From positions 62,001-126,000 of the forward strand of contig JAEUHI010000047.1 in the NCBI GenBank assembly GCA_016795385.1: a DNA stretch of 64,000 nt, given 5' to 3'. Below are positions 28,178 to 35,107 of this stretch, one piece after another. The position numbers and the translations under genes were made by a program. Position 1 is the stretch's first letter. Every line of letters starts with the position of its first letter. The stretch comes from Verrucomicrobiales bacterium. GTDB lineage: Bacteria > Verrucomicrobiota > Verrucomicrobiia > Verrucomicrobiales > DEV007. The notes beneath the pieces were generated by a model, which ran no database searches, was not told the DNA's origin, and worked only from the letters and a program-made list of their open reading frames with translations.

Positions 28178-28206
28178 GTGGACGTAGGGCGGATTTGCGA
28201 TCCGCC
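28178..28206. repeat. Dispersed palindrome GTGGACGTAGGGCGGAT...ATCCGCC
   Basis: GTGGACGTAGGGCGGATTT is followed by an inverted GGCGGAT/ATCCGCC pair (arms 28088-style at 28188-28194 and 28200-28206). A second copy with a partly decayed right arm starts at 40067. Confidence 0.65.
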
Positions 28207-28238
28207 GGTGGTGCGGAGCGTTGCCTTGGAGGCGGGCG

Positions 28239-28267
28239 TTGCAAGTGGGACAAATTCCGGGTAGATT
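28239..28267 (+). promoter_or_regulatory. Promoter of the L,D-transpeptidase gene
   Basis: TTGCAA (28239-28244), a 17-base spacer and TAGATT (28262-28267) form a good sigma-70-type promoter. The transcript would start near 28274, about eleven bases before the ATG at 28285. Confidence 0.55.
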
Positions 28268-28284
28268 TCCCCCCGTCATTTTTT

Positions 28285-28827
28285 ATGAAACGACTCCTTC
28301 TCTGCAGCGCCGCCGCCCTCTTCCTCGCTTCGTGCGCCACCGACAACCAGCATCTCGTGGAGATCTCCGTGCCGGAGCAACGCATGGCCGTCTACCGCGA
28401 TGGCATCCGCATCCGCGAGTATCCGATCTCGACCTCGAAATTCGGACTCGGCGACGAGAAAGGCAGCAACCAGACTCCGCTCGGGGCCTTCCGCATCGCA
28501 AAGAAGATCGGCAAGGACGCCCCCGCCGGGGCGGTCTTCAAATCACGCAAGCCGACGGGTGAGGTGCTGCCTCCCGACGCCCCGGGCCGCGATCCCATCG
28601 TCACCCGCATCCTTTGGCTGAAAGGACAGGAATCCCACAACGCGAACGCCTACAAACGCTACATCTACATCCACGGCACGCCCGAGGAACGCACCATCGG
28701 CACGCCCGCGAGTTATGGTTGTGTGAGGATGAAGTCGCTCGACATCATCGATCTCTTCGAGATCGTCGGCAACGGAGCGCGTGTGCAGATCGCCAATGCC
28801 CCTCTGGCACCGGCACCGGTCAGGTGA
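28285..28827 (+). CDS. L,D-transpeptidase (YkuD) lipoprotein
   Basis: The product is a 180-residue envelope protein with a lipoprotein signal (LASC, Cys17). It has a YkuD domain whose catalytic motif is HGT...IG...SYGCVRM, with His130 and nucleophile Cys146. Such enzymes make 3-3 cross-links in peptidoglycan or attach lipoproteins to it. ATG 28285 is chosen because it begins the signal peptide and follows the promoter closely. The gene converges on an LD-carboxypeptidase and overlaps it by eight bases. Confidence 0.92.
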   Translation: MKRLLLCSAAALFLASCATDNQHLVEISVPEQRMAVYRDGIRIREYPISTSKFGLGDEKGSNQTPLGAFRIAKKIGKDAPAGAVFKSRKPTGEVLPPDAPGRDPIVTRILWLKGQESHNANAYKRYIYIHGTPEERTIGTPASYGCVRMKSLDIIDLFEIVGNGARVQIANAPLAPAPVR

Positions 28828-29728
28828 GATCGACCGCTCCGGCGGGCAGGATCTCGAGCCGACCTCCGGTGATCCGTGCCTTCGCGCCGAAGGGAATGGG
28901 AACGTTTTCGTCGATGTGGCCGGCGGGGAATCCGGTCAGGACGGGAAAGGGAGCGCCGGTGAAGTGGCCGGCGATGACCTCTTCGGTGGTCACCCCATCG
29001 GCTCCGGGTTCGGCCTCGGTGAAGGCGCCCACGATCAAGCCCGCGAGCCCATCGAACAGTCCCGCCTGTTTCATCGAGGTGAGGACGCGGTCGACGCGGT
29101 AGGGGCGTTCGCCGACGTCCTCGATGAAGAGGATGCGGCCCGAGAGCCGCGGCTGGCAGGGGGTGCCGAGGAGGGCTCCGAGGACGGCGAGGTTGCCCCC
29201 CGTCAGGACGCCAGCGGTCTCGCGATCCGTGGGGTTGAGGACGGAGAGATCCCACGCACGCGCCTTGCCGGGATGCTCAAGGGCATCGATCCATTGGTGC
29301 CGGATCTCTTCGGAGGCCCGCCCGAGGGCGGCGACCATGGGAGCATGCACGGAGCGCACTCCGGCCTCGGCCCAGATCGCATGGAGGGCGGTGATGTCGC
29401 TGAAGCCTACCACCATCTTGTTCGCGCCGTGGACGATGCCTTCGCCGATCCCGGGGATCAGCCGGGTCGTGCCGAAGCCGCCGCGGGCGCAGACAATGGC
29501 ATCGACGGCGGGGTCGGCGAGGGCTTCGAGGAGTTCGGCGAGTCGGCGTGAGTCGTCTCCGGCGAGGTAGCCGCTTTTGGCGAAAATGTCAGGACGGTGC
29601 GTGACCTCGTAGCGTTCCCGCAGCCAGCCGAGTCCGGCGCAGAAGGCCTCTTCATTGAAGGGGCCGGCGGGAGCCACGATGGCGAGACGCGAACCGGCTT
29701 CGACGGGACGTGGCAGGGGAAAACTCAT
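28820..29728 (-). CDS. ldcA: LD-carboxypeptidase (S66 family)
   Basis: This cytoplasmic serine peptidase removes D-Ala from tetrapeptide muropeptides during peptidoglycan recycling. The 302-residue protein has the S66 triad: Ser110 in GFSDITALH, Glu203 in FIEDVGERPYRVDR and His271 in GHIDENVPIPFG. The start at 29728 is set by the conserved N-terminus; the open frame extends upstream only through a repeat. It is convergent with the L,D-transpeptidase. LdcA removes the donor tetrapeptides that such a transpeptidase uses, so the two functions oppose each other. Confidence 0.92.
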   Translation of the reverse strand: MSFPLPRPVEAGSRLAIVAPAGPFNEEAFCAGLGWLRERYEVTHRPDIFAKSGYLAGDDSRRLAELLEALADPAVDAIVCARGGFGTTRLIPGIGEGIVHGANKMVVGFSDITALHAIWAEAGVRSVHAPMVAALGRASEEIRHQWIDALEHPGKARAWDLSVLNPTDRETAGVLTGGNLAVLGALLGTPCQPRLSGRILFIEDVGERPYRVDRVLTSMKQAGLFDGLAGLIVGAFTEAEPGADGVTTEEVIAGHFTGAPFPVLTGFPAGHIDENVPIPFGAKARITGGRLEILPAGAVDLT

Positions 29729-29736
29729 GCGGGCGG

Positions 29737-29785
29737 GGCGGGCTGCGCCCGCCATTAAAGGTAAAAAGTAAAAGGTGAAAGGTAA
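29737..29785. repeat. AAAAGGT heptamers and triloop hairpin before ldcA
   Basis: Read towards the gene, degenerate ACCTTTT heptamers (29785-29756) are followed by the perfect seven-pair hairpin GGCGGGC-GCA-GCCCGCC (29753-29737) and the ldcA ATG at 29728. Confidence 0.8.
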
Positions 29786-29876
29786 CGAGAAAAGAACGCG
29801 AGCTTCGCGATTCGTTGCCTTCCACCCTTCGGGCCTTCGCGGACGGGCCGGGAGGCCCACCCGCATCAGGTGAGGA

Positions 29877-30458
29877 TCACTCGACCGCCGGAATCATCCC
29901 GTAGTCGCCGTCTTCGCGGCGGTAGAGGATGGCAAGCTGGTCGCTCTTGGCATCGTGGAAGAGGATGAAGGGTTTTTCGTTCATCTCCATGTCCATGATG
30001 GCCTCGTCGGGGAAGAGGTGTTTGATCTTGTACTTCTCCTTGTGGATGATGTGGGGCTCGTGCTCGTGCTCGGGCTCCTCGGGGATCTCGGAAGGGAAGA
30101 CCATCTCATGGACGAGACGGGTGCTCTTGCGCTTTTTCTCGGGACGGTGCGACTTGAGCATGCGGGTCTTGAACTTGCGCATGCGGCGCGCGATTTTGGA
30201 AATGGTCTCGTCGATCGAGGCATACATGTCATGGGTGGTGGTATCCGCCTCGATGACGATGTGGTTCGCGCAGAAAAGGATGATTTCCGCGATGTGCCGA
30301 TCCTGCTCCACATTGAGAAGGACCTTGGCCTCGATGATCTTGGGATAATCGAGGTGCAAGCCGGCCACTTTCTTCTCGGCGTATTCGCGCATCGCTTCCG
30401 TGACGGAGACGTGGCGACCGGTGACAATGATGGGCAGGTTGACGTTGGTGACTTGCAT
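29877..30458 (-). CDS. hpf: Ribosome hibernation promoting factor, long form
   Basis: The 193-residue protein has the RaiA/YfiA ribosome-binding domain (about 1-105, with the basic helix IARRMRKFKTRMLKSH), a linker, and the C-terminal domain of long HPF (140-190; IHKEKYKIKHLFPDEAIMDM) that dimerises 70S particles into inactive 100S ribosomes. It lies 139 bases downstream of lptB on the same strand, as hpf also lies near lptB in proteobacteria. Confidence 0.92.
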   Translation of the reverse strand: MQVTNVNLPIIVTGRHVSVTEAMREYAEKKVAGLHLDYPKIIEAKVLLNVEQDRHIAEIILFCANHIVIEADTTTHDMYASIDETISKIARRMRKFKTRMLKSHRPEKKRKSTRLVHEMVFPSEIPEEPEHEHEPHIIHKEKYKIKHLFPDEAIMDMEMNEKPFILFHDAKSDQLAILYRREDGDYGMIPAVE

Positions 30459-30597
30459 GTTTTCTGTGGTTTTGGGTTTGCGTCAGGATATTCCTGACTC
30501 CGCTAGAAGGGTACCAGACGGCAAAGGGTTTTGACAAGTTCGCAATGCCGCCGTTCGACAACGAAAAGGCTTGACGCAGGCGCGTCCTGATCCGCAA

Positions 30598-32136
30598 TCA
30601 CATCGTAAAGCGGTCGCCGAGATAAAGCTCCCGGCTGACGGGGTCGTTGATGAGGAAATCCCGCGTTCCTTCCCGCAGGACCCGGCCTTCGTAGATGAGA
30701 TAGGCGCGATCGACGAGCTCGAGGGTCTGGCGGGCGTTGTGGTCGGTGATGAGAATGGCGAGACCGGATTTACGCAGGTCTTCGACGATGCCCTGGATCT
30801 CGTTCACGGCGATCGGATCGACGCCGGAGAAGGGTTCGTCCAGCATCAGGAGGCTCGGCATCGTGACGAGGGATCGCGCGATGGTGAGACGGCGCTTTTC
30901 CCCGCCGGAGCAGGTGAGGGCGATGTTTTTACGGATGTGGGTGATGGAAAAACGCTCGAGCAACTCCTGGCATCGGGCGAGCCGCTCCTTGCGGGAAAGG
31001 TCGAGGGTTTCGAGCACGGCCATGAGGTTTTCCTCGACGGTGAGCTTGCGGAAAATCGATTCCTCCTGCGGCAGATACCCCATGCCGAGGCGGGCGCGCT
31101 TGTACATCGGCATGTGGGTGACGTCGTTTCCGTTGAAGACCACTTCGCCTCCGTTCGGCGGGACGAGGCCGACGATCATGTAGAAGCTCGTCGTCTTGCC
31201 GGCGCCGTTGGGACCGAGGAGCCCGACGATTTCGCCGGGACGGACGTGGATATCGACGCCATTCACGACGGTGCGGCCGTCGTAGATCTTGACGAGACCC
31301 TTCGTATTCAGAAGAGAAGCGCTGGTGTCGTCATGGGCGAGGGTTTGGTCGCTTTCGAAGTGGAGGTCGGTACGGCGAGGTGGCCTGCCGCGACGCGGGG
31401 TCTCGGACGTGGTGGTCACGGAGGCGGGCTCCGCCGGAGCCGCCGGCACTGGCGCAGGCGCGGATTCGGCCCGCGGCGTCGGGCTTGCTGGAGTCGTGGG
31501 AGGTGCGGGGGCAGGTTTTGCCGTCTCGACGGGAGCCTGTGGCGTCGCCGCGGGCACGGGTGCCGGGGAGGGAGTGACGACAGGACGCGACAATGCCGGG
31601 GTGGAAAGAACCGGAGCCACTTCGACCGGCTTTTCCGGCCGGGGCGCGGCGGGAGCTGTGGAAGCGGCGGGTGCGGCGGGTGCGGCGGGTGCGGCGGGTG
31701 CGGCGGGTGCGGCGGGTGCGGCGGGTGCGGCGGGTGCGGCGGCCTTGGGTGGCGCGGCTTTGGCCCGTGGCGTCGCGGCCGTCTCCTTTTCGACGGGCAG
31801 GAAATCGAAGTCGGAGAAATCAGGCAGGTCCCCTTCGTCGTAGACGAGGAACTCCTCGTCCTGGATGACGGGCTCGGGCAGCGGCCTGGGTTTCGCTTGG
31901 GAGACGGGGCGCGCGGGCGGCAGCTCGTGCGGGTGAGGCTCGACGTGGGCGGGCGGACGCAGCTTGACCGGCTTTTTGACTTCGGGCAAAGGCAGCGGGG
32001 GGAGATCCGAGGGGGCCGCCGGAGCGGCCGACTTGGGCGCTCCGGAATCGACCTCATCCGAATAACCGGATTTGCGGGAGCCGGGTTTGACGCCGAAGAG
32101 CTCGGCGATCTCGTCCCTTTCGTCGGTGTAACTCAT
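30598..32136 (-). CDS. lptB: LPS export ATPase LptB with a long disordered N-terminal extension
   Basis: Residues about 275-512 are a complete LptB ABC ATPase: Walker A GPNGAGKTT, Q-loop LPQEESIF, signature CSGGEKRR, Walker B LLMLDEPFSGVDP and switch His in ITDHNARQT. It powers lipopolysaccharide extraction from the inner membrane. Ordinary LptB has about 240 residues; here 270 extra N-terminal residues are Pro/Ala-rich, starting with MSYTDERDEIAELFGVKPGS and including eight PAA units. The start at 32136 follows lptA by 24 bases. The extension is in frame with no internal stop and looks real. Confidence 0.9.
   Translation of the reverse strand: MSYTDERDEIAELFGVKPGSRKSGYSDEVDSGAPKSAAPAAPSDLPPLPLPEVKKPVKLRPPAHVEPHPHELPPARPVSQAKPRPLPEPVIQDEEFLVYDEGDLPDFSDFDFLPVEKETAATPRAKAAPPKAAAPAAPAAPAAPAAPAAPAAPAAPAASTAPAAPRPEKPVEVAPVLSTPALSRPVVTPSPAPVPAATPQAPVETAKPAPAPPTTPASPTPRAESAPAPVPAAPAEPASVTTTSETPRRGRPPRRTDLHFESDQTLAHDDTSASLLNTKGLVKIYDGRTVVNGVDIHVRPGEIVGLLGPNGAGKTTSFYMIVGLVPPNGGEVVFNGNDVTHMPMYKRARLGMGYLPQEESIFRKLTVEENLMAVLETLDLSRKERLARCQELLERFSITHIRKNIALTCSGGEKRRLTIARSLVTMPSLLMLDEPFSGVDPIAVNEIQGIVEDLRKSGLAILITDHNARQTLELVDRAYLIYEGRVLREGTRDFLINDPVSRELYLGDRFTM
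31669..31742. repeat. 9-bp tandem repeat inside lptB
   Basis: About eight copies of GGTGCGGCG run in phase with the reading frame and encode the Pro-Ala-Ala run of the LptB extension. Copy-number change by slippage would keep the frame. Confidence 0.9.
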
Positions 32137-32160
32137 GCGGAGAAGCGTTGGCGGAGAAGC

Positions 32161-33486
32161 TCAGCGAAGTCCGTTGAAGGCATCGCCGATGCCTGGACCG
32201 AAAGGAGAATCATTTTTGTTGTTGTTCTTCTTCTTGCCCTTTTCACCCTCGCCGCCCTTGTTTTCGATGGGAATGCTGATCTGCACGCGATTCGTGGAGC
32301 CGGTGATCTCATACAGGCCGCTCTTGCGCATGATGATCTTGGAATCTTCGGAATTGGTCTTCACGAAGCGGTCGCCATCCTGGATGTAGGGCGGACCACC
32401 GGAGAGCACGACATCGCCGGCGATGGCATCGTAATCGACGAGGCGCCCGAGGGCGATCTGGGTCTTCTTCTTCCCTTCCTCGATCACGGTGCGTTTGATC
32501 TCGACCATGCCGCCCGAGGCGACGGCGCGCTTCATGCCGCCGACCTCGCTGCCGCCTTCGACGGATGCGCCCTGCTCGAGGTAAATGACGAGCTTGTCGC
32601 ACTTCATCTCGTAATCGGGAGAGTCGAGCTCGACATTGCCGAGGAAGGTCAATTCACCCTTGGTGTTGTTCATGAGAGATTCCCGGGCGCGGATCTCCAT
32701 GTGTTCGCGCTTGCCGGCGGGAAACGCACCTGCCGCGTTCTTGTCGTACTTCTTTTCCAGCGGCATCGGTGCGGGGATCTCGTCGGCGGCGAGATTGGGC
32801 AGCTCGGGAAGTTTCGGCGTGGTGGGTGCGGCTCCGGCGATGGGCTCGACTCGGGTCTCCTGCATGACGGCACCGTTCGCCGCGGCGACGGCGGATGGCA
32901 GGCCATCGGCGGCAGGACGAACGAGGGCGGGAGCCTCGGGCGCGGGAGGGGTATCGGCGACAGCAGGGGCGCCGTTTTCGAGGGGCATGGCGACCGGGGT
33001 CGGGTCTCCACCCGAGATGCCGGGAGCGGGCCGGGTCGCGGGAACCGGCACGATGGGGGCGACGGGCTGGGCGGGAGCCTCGGTGAGGGAGGCGGCGGCA
33101 TCCTTGGCCTCCGACAGGGTCGACTCGATCGGTTTGCCGGTCCCTTTCTCAATCGCGGCGGTCGCCTTTTCTTTCAATTGATCGAGGGTGCCGTCGCTCT
33201 GCATTTTGGCGGCGGCGGCCTTGAGCTGGTCCGCATCGACGCCGTCGGCTTTTTCCTGAAAGAGACGGGTGGCTTCGCGCACGGCCTCCTCGGGATCTTT
33301 CTTCGCATTCTCCAGGGCGGCTCCGGGATCCTGCTTCACGTTGCGGAGCGCATTGCGCAGACGGGGATCGGCCATGATGGAGCGACCCGTCTCTTCGAGT
33401 TGGGCGGCGGTGTTATCCTGTCCGCGGAGAGGGAGGCTGCCTGCGATGAAGCAAAGGGCGATGAGACTGAAGAGGGTCCGGTGCAT
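32161..33486 (-). CDS. lptA: LptA/OstA-like LPS transport protein with long N-terminal region
   Basis: The 441-residue exported protein has a signal peptide (about 1-22). A helical and Pro/Ala-rich region (25-255) precedes the C-terminal OstA/LptA beta-jellyroll domain (about 265-420; MEIRARESLMNNTKGELTFL, CDKLVIYLEQ). LptA bridges the periplasm and carries LPS to the outer membrane. The usual protein is under 200 residues, so half of this chain is extra. The start at 33486 begins the signal peptide and lies 17 bases after lptC. Confidence 0.82.
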   Translation of the reverse strand: MHRTLFSLIALCFIAGSLPLRGQDNTAAQLEETGRSIMADPRLRNALRNVKQDPGAALENAKKDPEEAVREATRLFQEKADGVDADQLKAAAAKMQSDGTLDQLKEKATAAIEKGTGKPIESTLSEAKDAAASLTEAPAQPVAPIVPVPATRPAPGISGGDPTPVAMPLENGAPAVADTPPAPEAPALVRPAADGLPSAVAAANGAVMQETRVEPIAGAAPTTPKLPELPNLAADEIPAPMPLEKKYDKNAAGAFPAGKREHMEIRARESLMNNTKGELTFLGNVELDSPDYEMKCDKLVIYLEQGASVEGGSEVGGMKRAVASGGMVEIKRTVIEEGKKKTQIALGRLVDYDAIAGDVVLSGGPPYIQDGDRFVKTNSEDSKIIMRKSGLYEITGSTNRVQISIPIENKGGEGEKGKKKNNNKNDSPFGPGIGDAFNGLR

Positions 33487-33503
33487 GACGAAAGAGGGTC
33501 TTG

Positions 33504-34091
33504 TCAGGGTGTTTTTTTCGCGGCGGGGACGGTGCCGGGGAATCCGAAATCGGGTGCCATGTCTTTGGCGTCGGGCACGATGACGACGACGTTGCCGACC
33601 ATGCGGGCGACCTGCGACTCGGTCTGGTAGATCATCTTGTCGCCGGTCATGGTGAAGCGGGGTTGCTCGATTTTCGAGGGGGTCTTGCTCGCGAGCTCGC
33701 CGGCGACGAGATCGTAGGCGGCCTCGTCCATGGTGATGGTGGTCTCGGGTTTGCCCTCGGAATTGTAGACGTGGACGACGAGATTCATCAGGTCGAGAAA
33801 CTGTTCGTCGACACGGGTGACGGAGTCGGCGTTCATCACCGACTTGAGCCGGTCGCCGTCGTAGGAGGGAATGGCGACGCCCTTGAACTCGCGGCCGATC
33901 GGGAAATGCTGGGTGAGCTCGGTGGGCAGGGCGGATTTCACGGCCGCCTCGGCTTCGCGCTGGGCGCGTTTGCCTTTGTTTTTCCCACCCTTGCGGGGAC
34001 GCTCGACCTCCTGGCCCATCGCGGCGACGAAGGCCCCGAGGAGGAGCACTCCGACGAAGGTGGCAAAACCGCGCTGGGTGAAAAATCGCAT
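33504..34091 (-). CDS. lptC: LptC-like LPS export protein
   Basis: The 195-residue protein has a single N-terminal membrane anchor (FATFVGVLLLGAFVAAMG) and a periplasmic beta domain with MTGDKMIYQTESQVARMVGNV, typical of the LptC/OstA fold. LptC passes LPS from the LptBFG complex to LptA. Its ATG shares one base with the kdsA stop (TGATG), and lptA follows, so position supports the call more than sequence does. Confidence 0.72.
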   Translation of the reverse strand: MRFFTQRGFATFVGVLLLGAFVAAMGQEVERPRKGGKNKGKRAQREAEAAVKSALPTELTQHFPIGREFKGVAIPSYDGDRLKSVMNADSVTRVDEQFLDLMNLVVHVYNSEGKPETTITMDEAAYDLVAGELASKTPSKIEQPRFTMTGDKMIYQTESQVARMVGNVVVIVPDAKDMAPDFGFPGTVPAAKKTP

Positions 34092-34927
34092 CAGAGGGCG
34101 GGGCGACGGATGAGGGCGTAAAGTTCGCGCAATTGCACGAGGACGGGTTCGAGCCGGTCGAGCGGGATCTGGTTGGGGCCGTCGCTCGGGGCGTTCGCGG
34201 GATCGGGATGGGTCTCGAGGAACACGCCATCGCAACCGGCCGCGACGGCGGCGCGGGCGAGGACGGGGGCGAGCCTGCCATCACCGCCGCTGGAGGTGCC
34301 TTCGCCGCCGGGACGCTGCACGGAATGGGTCGCGTCAAAGACGACGCGCACGCCTGCTTCTTGCATCCAGGGGATGGCTCTCATGTCCGCGACGAGATTG
34401 TTGTAGCCGAAGGTGGTCCCCCGCTCGGTGATGAAATAGTTCCTGCAGCCGAAGGCCTCGAGCTTGTCGGCTATGTTCTTAACGTCCCAAGGCGCGAGAA
34501 ATTGGCCTTTTTTCACATTCACGACCCGGTCGGTGCGGGCGGCGGCCTCGAGGAGGTCGGTCTGGCGGCAAAGAAAGGCGGGGATCTGGAGGATGTCGAT
34601 GAATTCTCCGGCGATGGCGGCCTCTTCGGCGGTGTGGATGTCGGTGGTGACGGGGGCTCCGATGGCCGCCCCGACCTCGGCGAGGAGACGGCAGCCTTCC
34701 TCGCAGTCCATCCCCCGGAACGATTTCACCGAGCTGCGGTTCGCCTTGTCGTAGCTGGCCTTGAAGACAAAGTCGACGCCCGCGGCGTCGGCGATGGCCT
34801 TTACGCGCGGACCGACGGCGTGGAGGAAATCGGCCGATTCGATCACGCAGGGGCCGAGGATGAAGAGGGGACGTTCGCCGCCCAGGCGGTGGGGTCCGAT
34901 CGCGACGGTATCCGGTGCTGCTGACAT
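34091..34927 (-). CDS. kdsA: 3-deoxy-8-phosphooctulonate synthase
   Basis: KdsA makes Kdo 8-phosphate from arabinose 5-phosphate and phosphoenolpyruvate for the LPS inner core. The 278-residue enzyme has the motifs LGPCVIES, FKASYDKANRSS, TDIHTAEEA, QIPAFLCRQTDLL, VNVKKGQFLAPWD and FDATHSVQRPGG, with the metal-type Cys in AFLCRQ region typical enzymes lack or keep by subclass. It begins an operon kdsA-lptC-lptA-lptB that joins Kdo synthesis to LPS export. Confidence 0.95.
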   Translation of the reverse strand: MSAAPDTVAIGPHRLGGERPLFILGPCVIESADFLHAVGPRVKAIADAAGVDFVFKASYDKANRSSVKSFRGMDCEEGCRLLAEVGAAIGAPVTTDIHTAEEAAIAGEFIDILQIPAFLCRQTDLLEAAARTDRVVNVKKGQFLAPWDVKNIADKLEAFGCRNYFITERGTTFGYNNLVADMRAIPWMQEAGVRVVFDATHSVQRPGGEGTSSGGDGRLAPVLARAAVAAGCDGVFLETHPDPANAPSDGPNQIPLDRLEPVLVQLRELYALIRRPAL

Positions 34928-35107
34928 GGGGTGGAAAAGGGAAAGACTAACGCCGGGACGCGGTCGAGGCAAGCGCTTGGGATGTTTATGATGATTATCA
35001 AGAGGGGCAAAGGAAAGCGTGGGACTCCATGGATTTGTCTGGACCTCGGAGATCGTCCGGATACACTGACCGCTCTTCGGAGTTATGCGTGCCGGAGCGA
35101 TGGTTGG

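Noticed and set aside
30571..33630. 1019-codon plus-strand frame opposite lptB and lptA
   Set aside because: The Gly/Arg runs come from reading the Pro/Ala repeats in reverse; lptB and lptA are well supported on the other strand.
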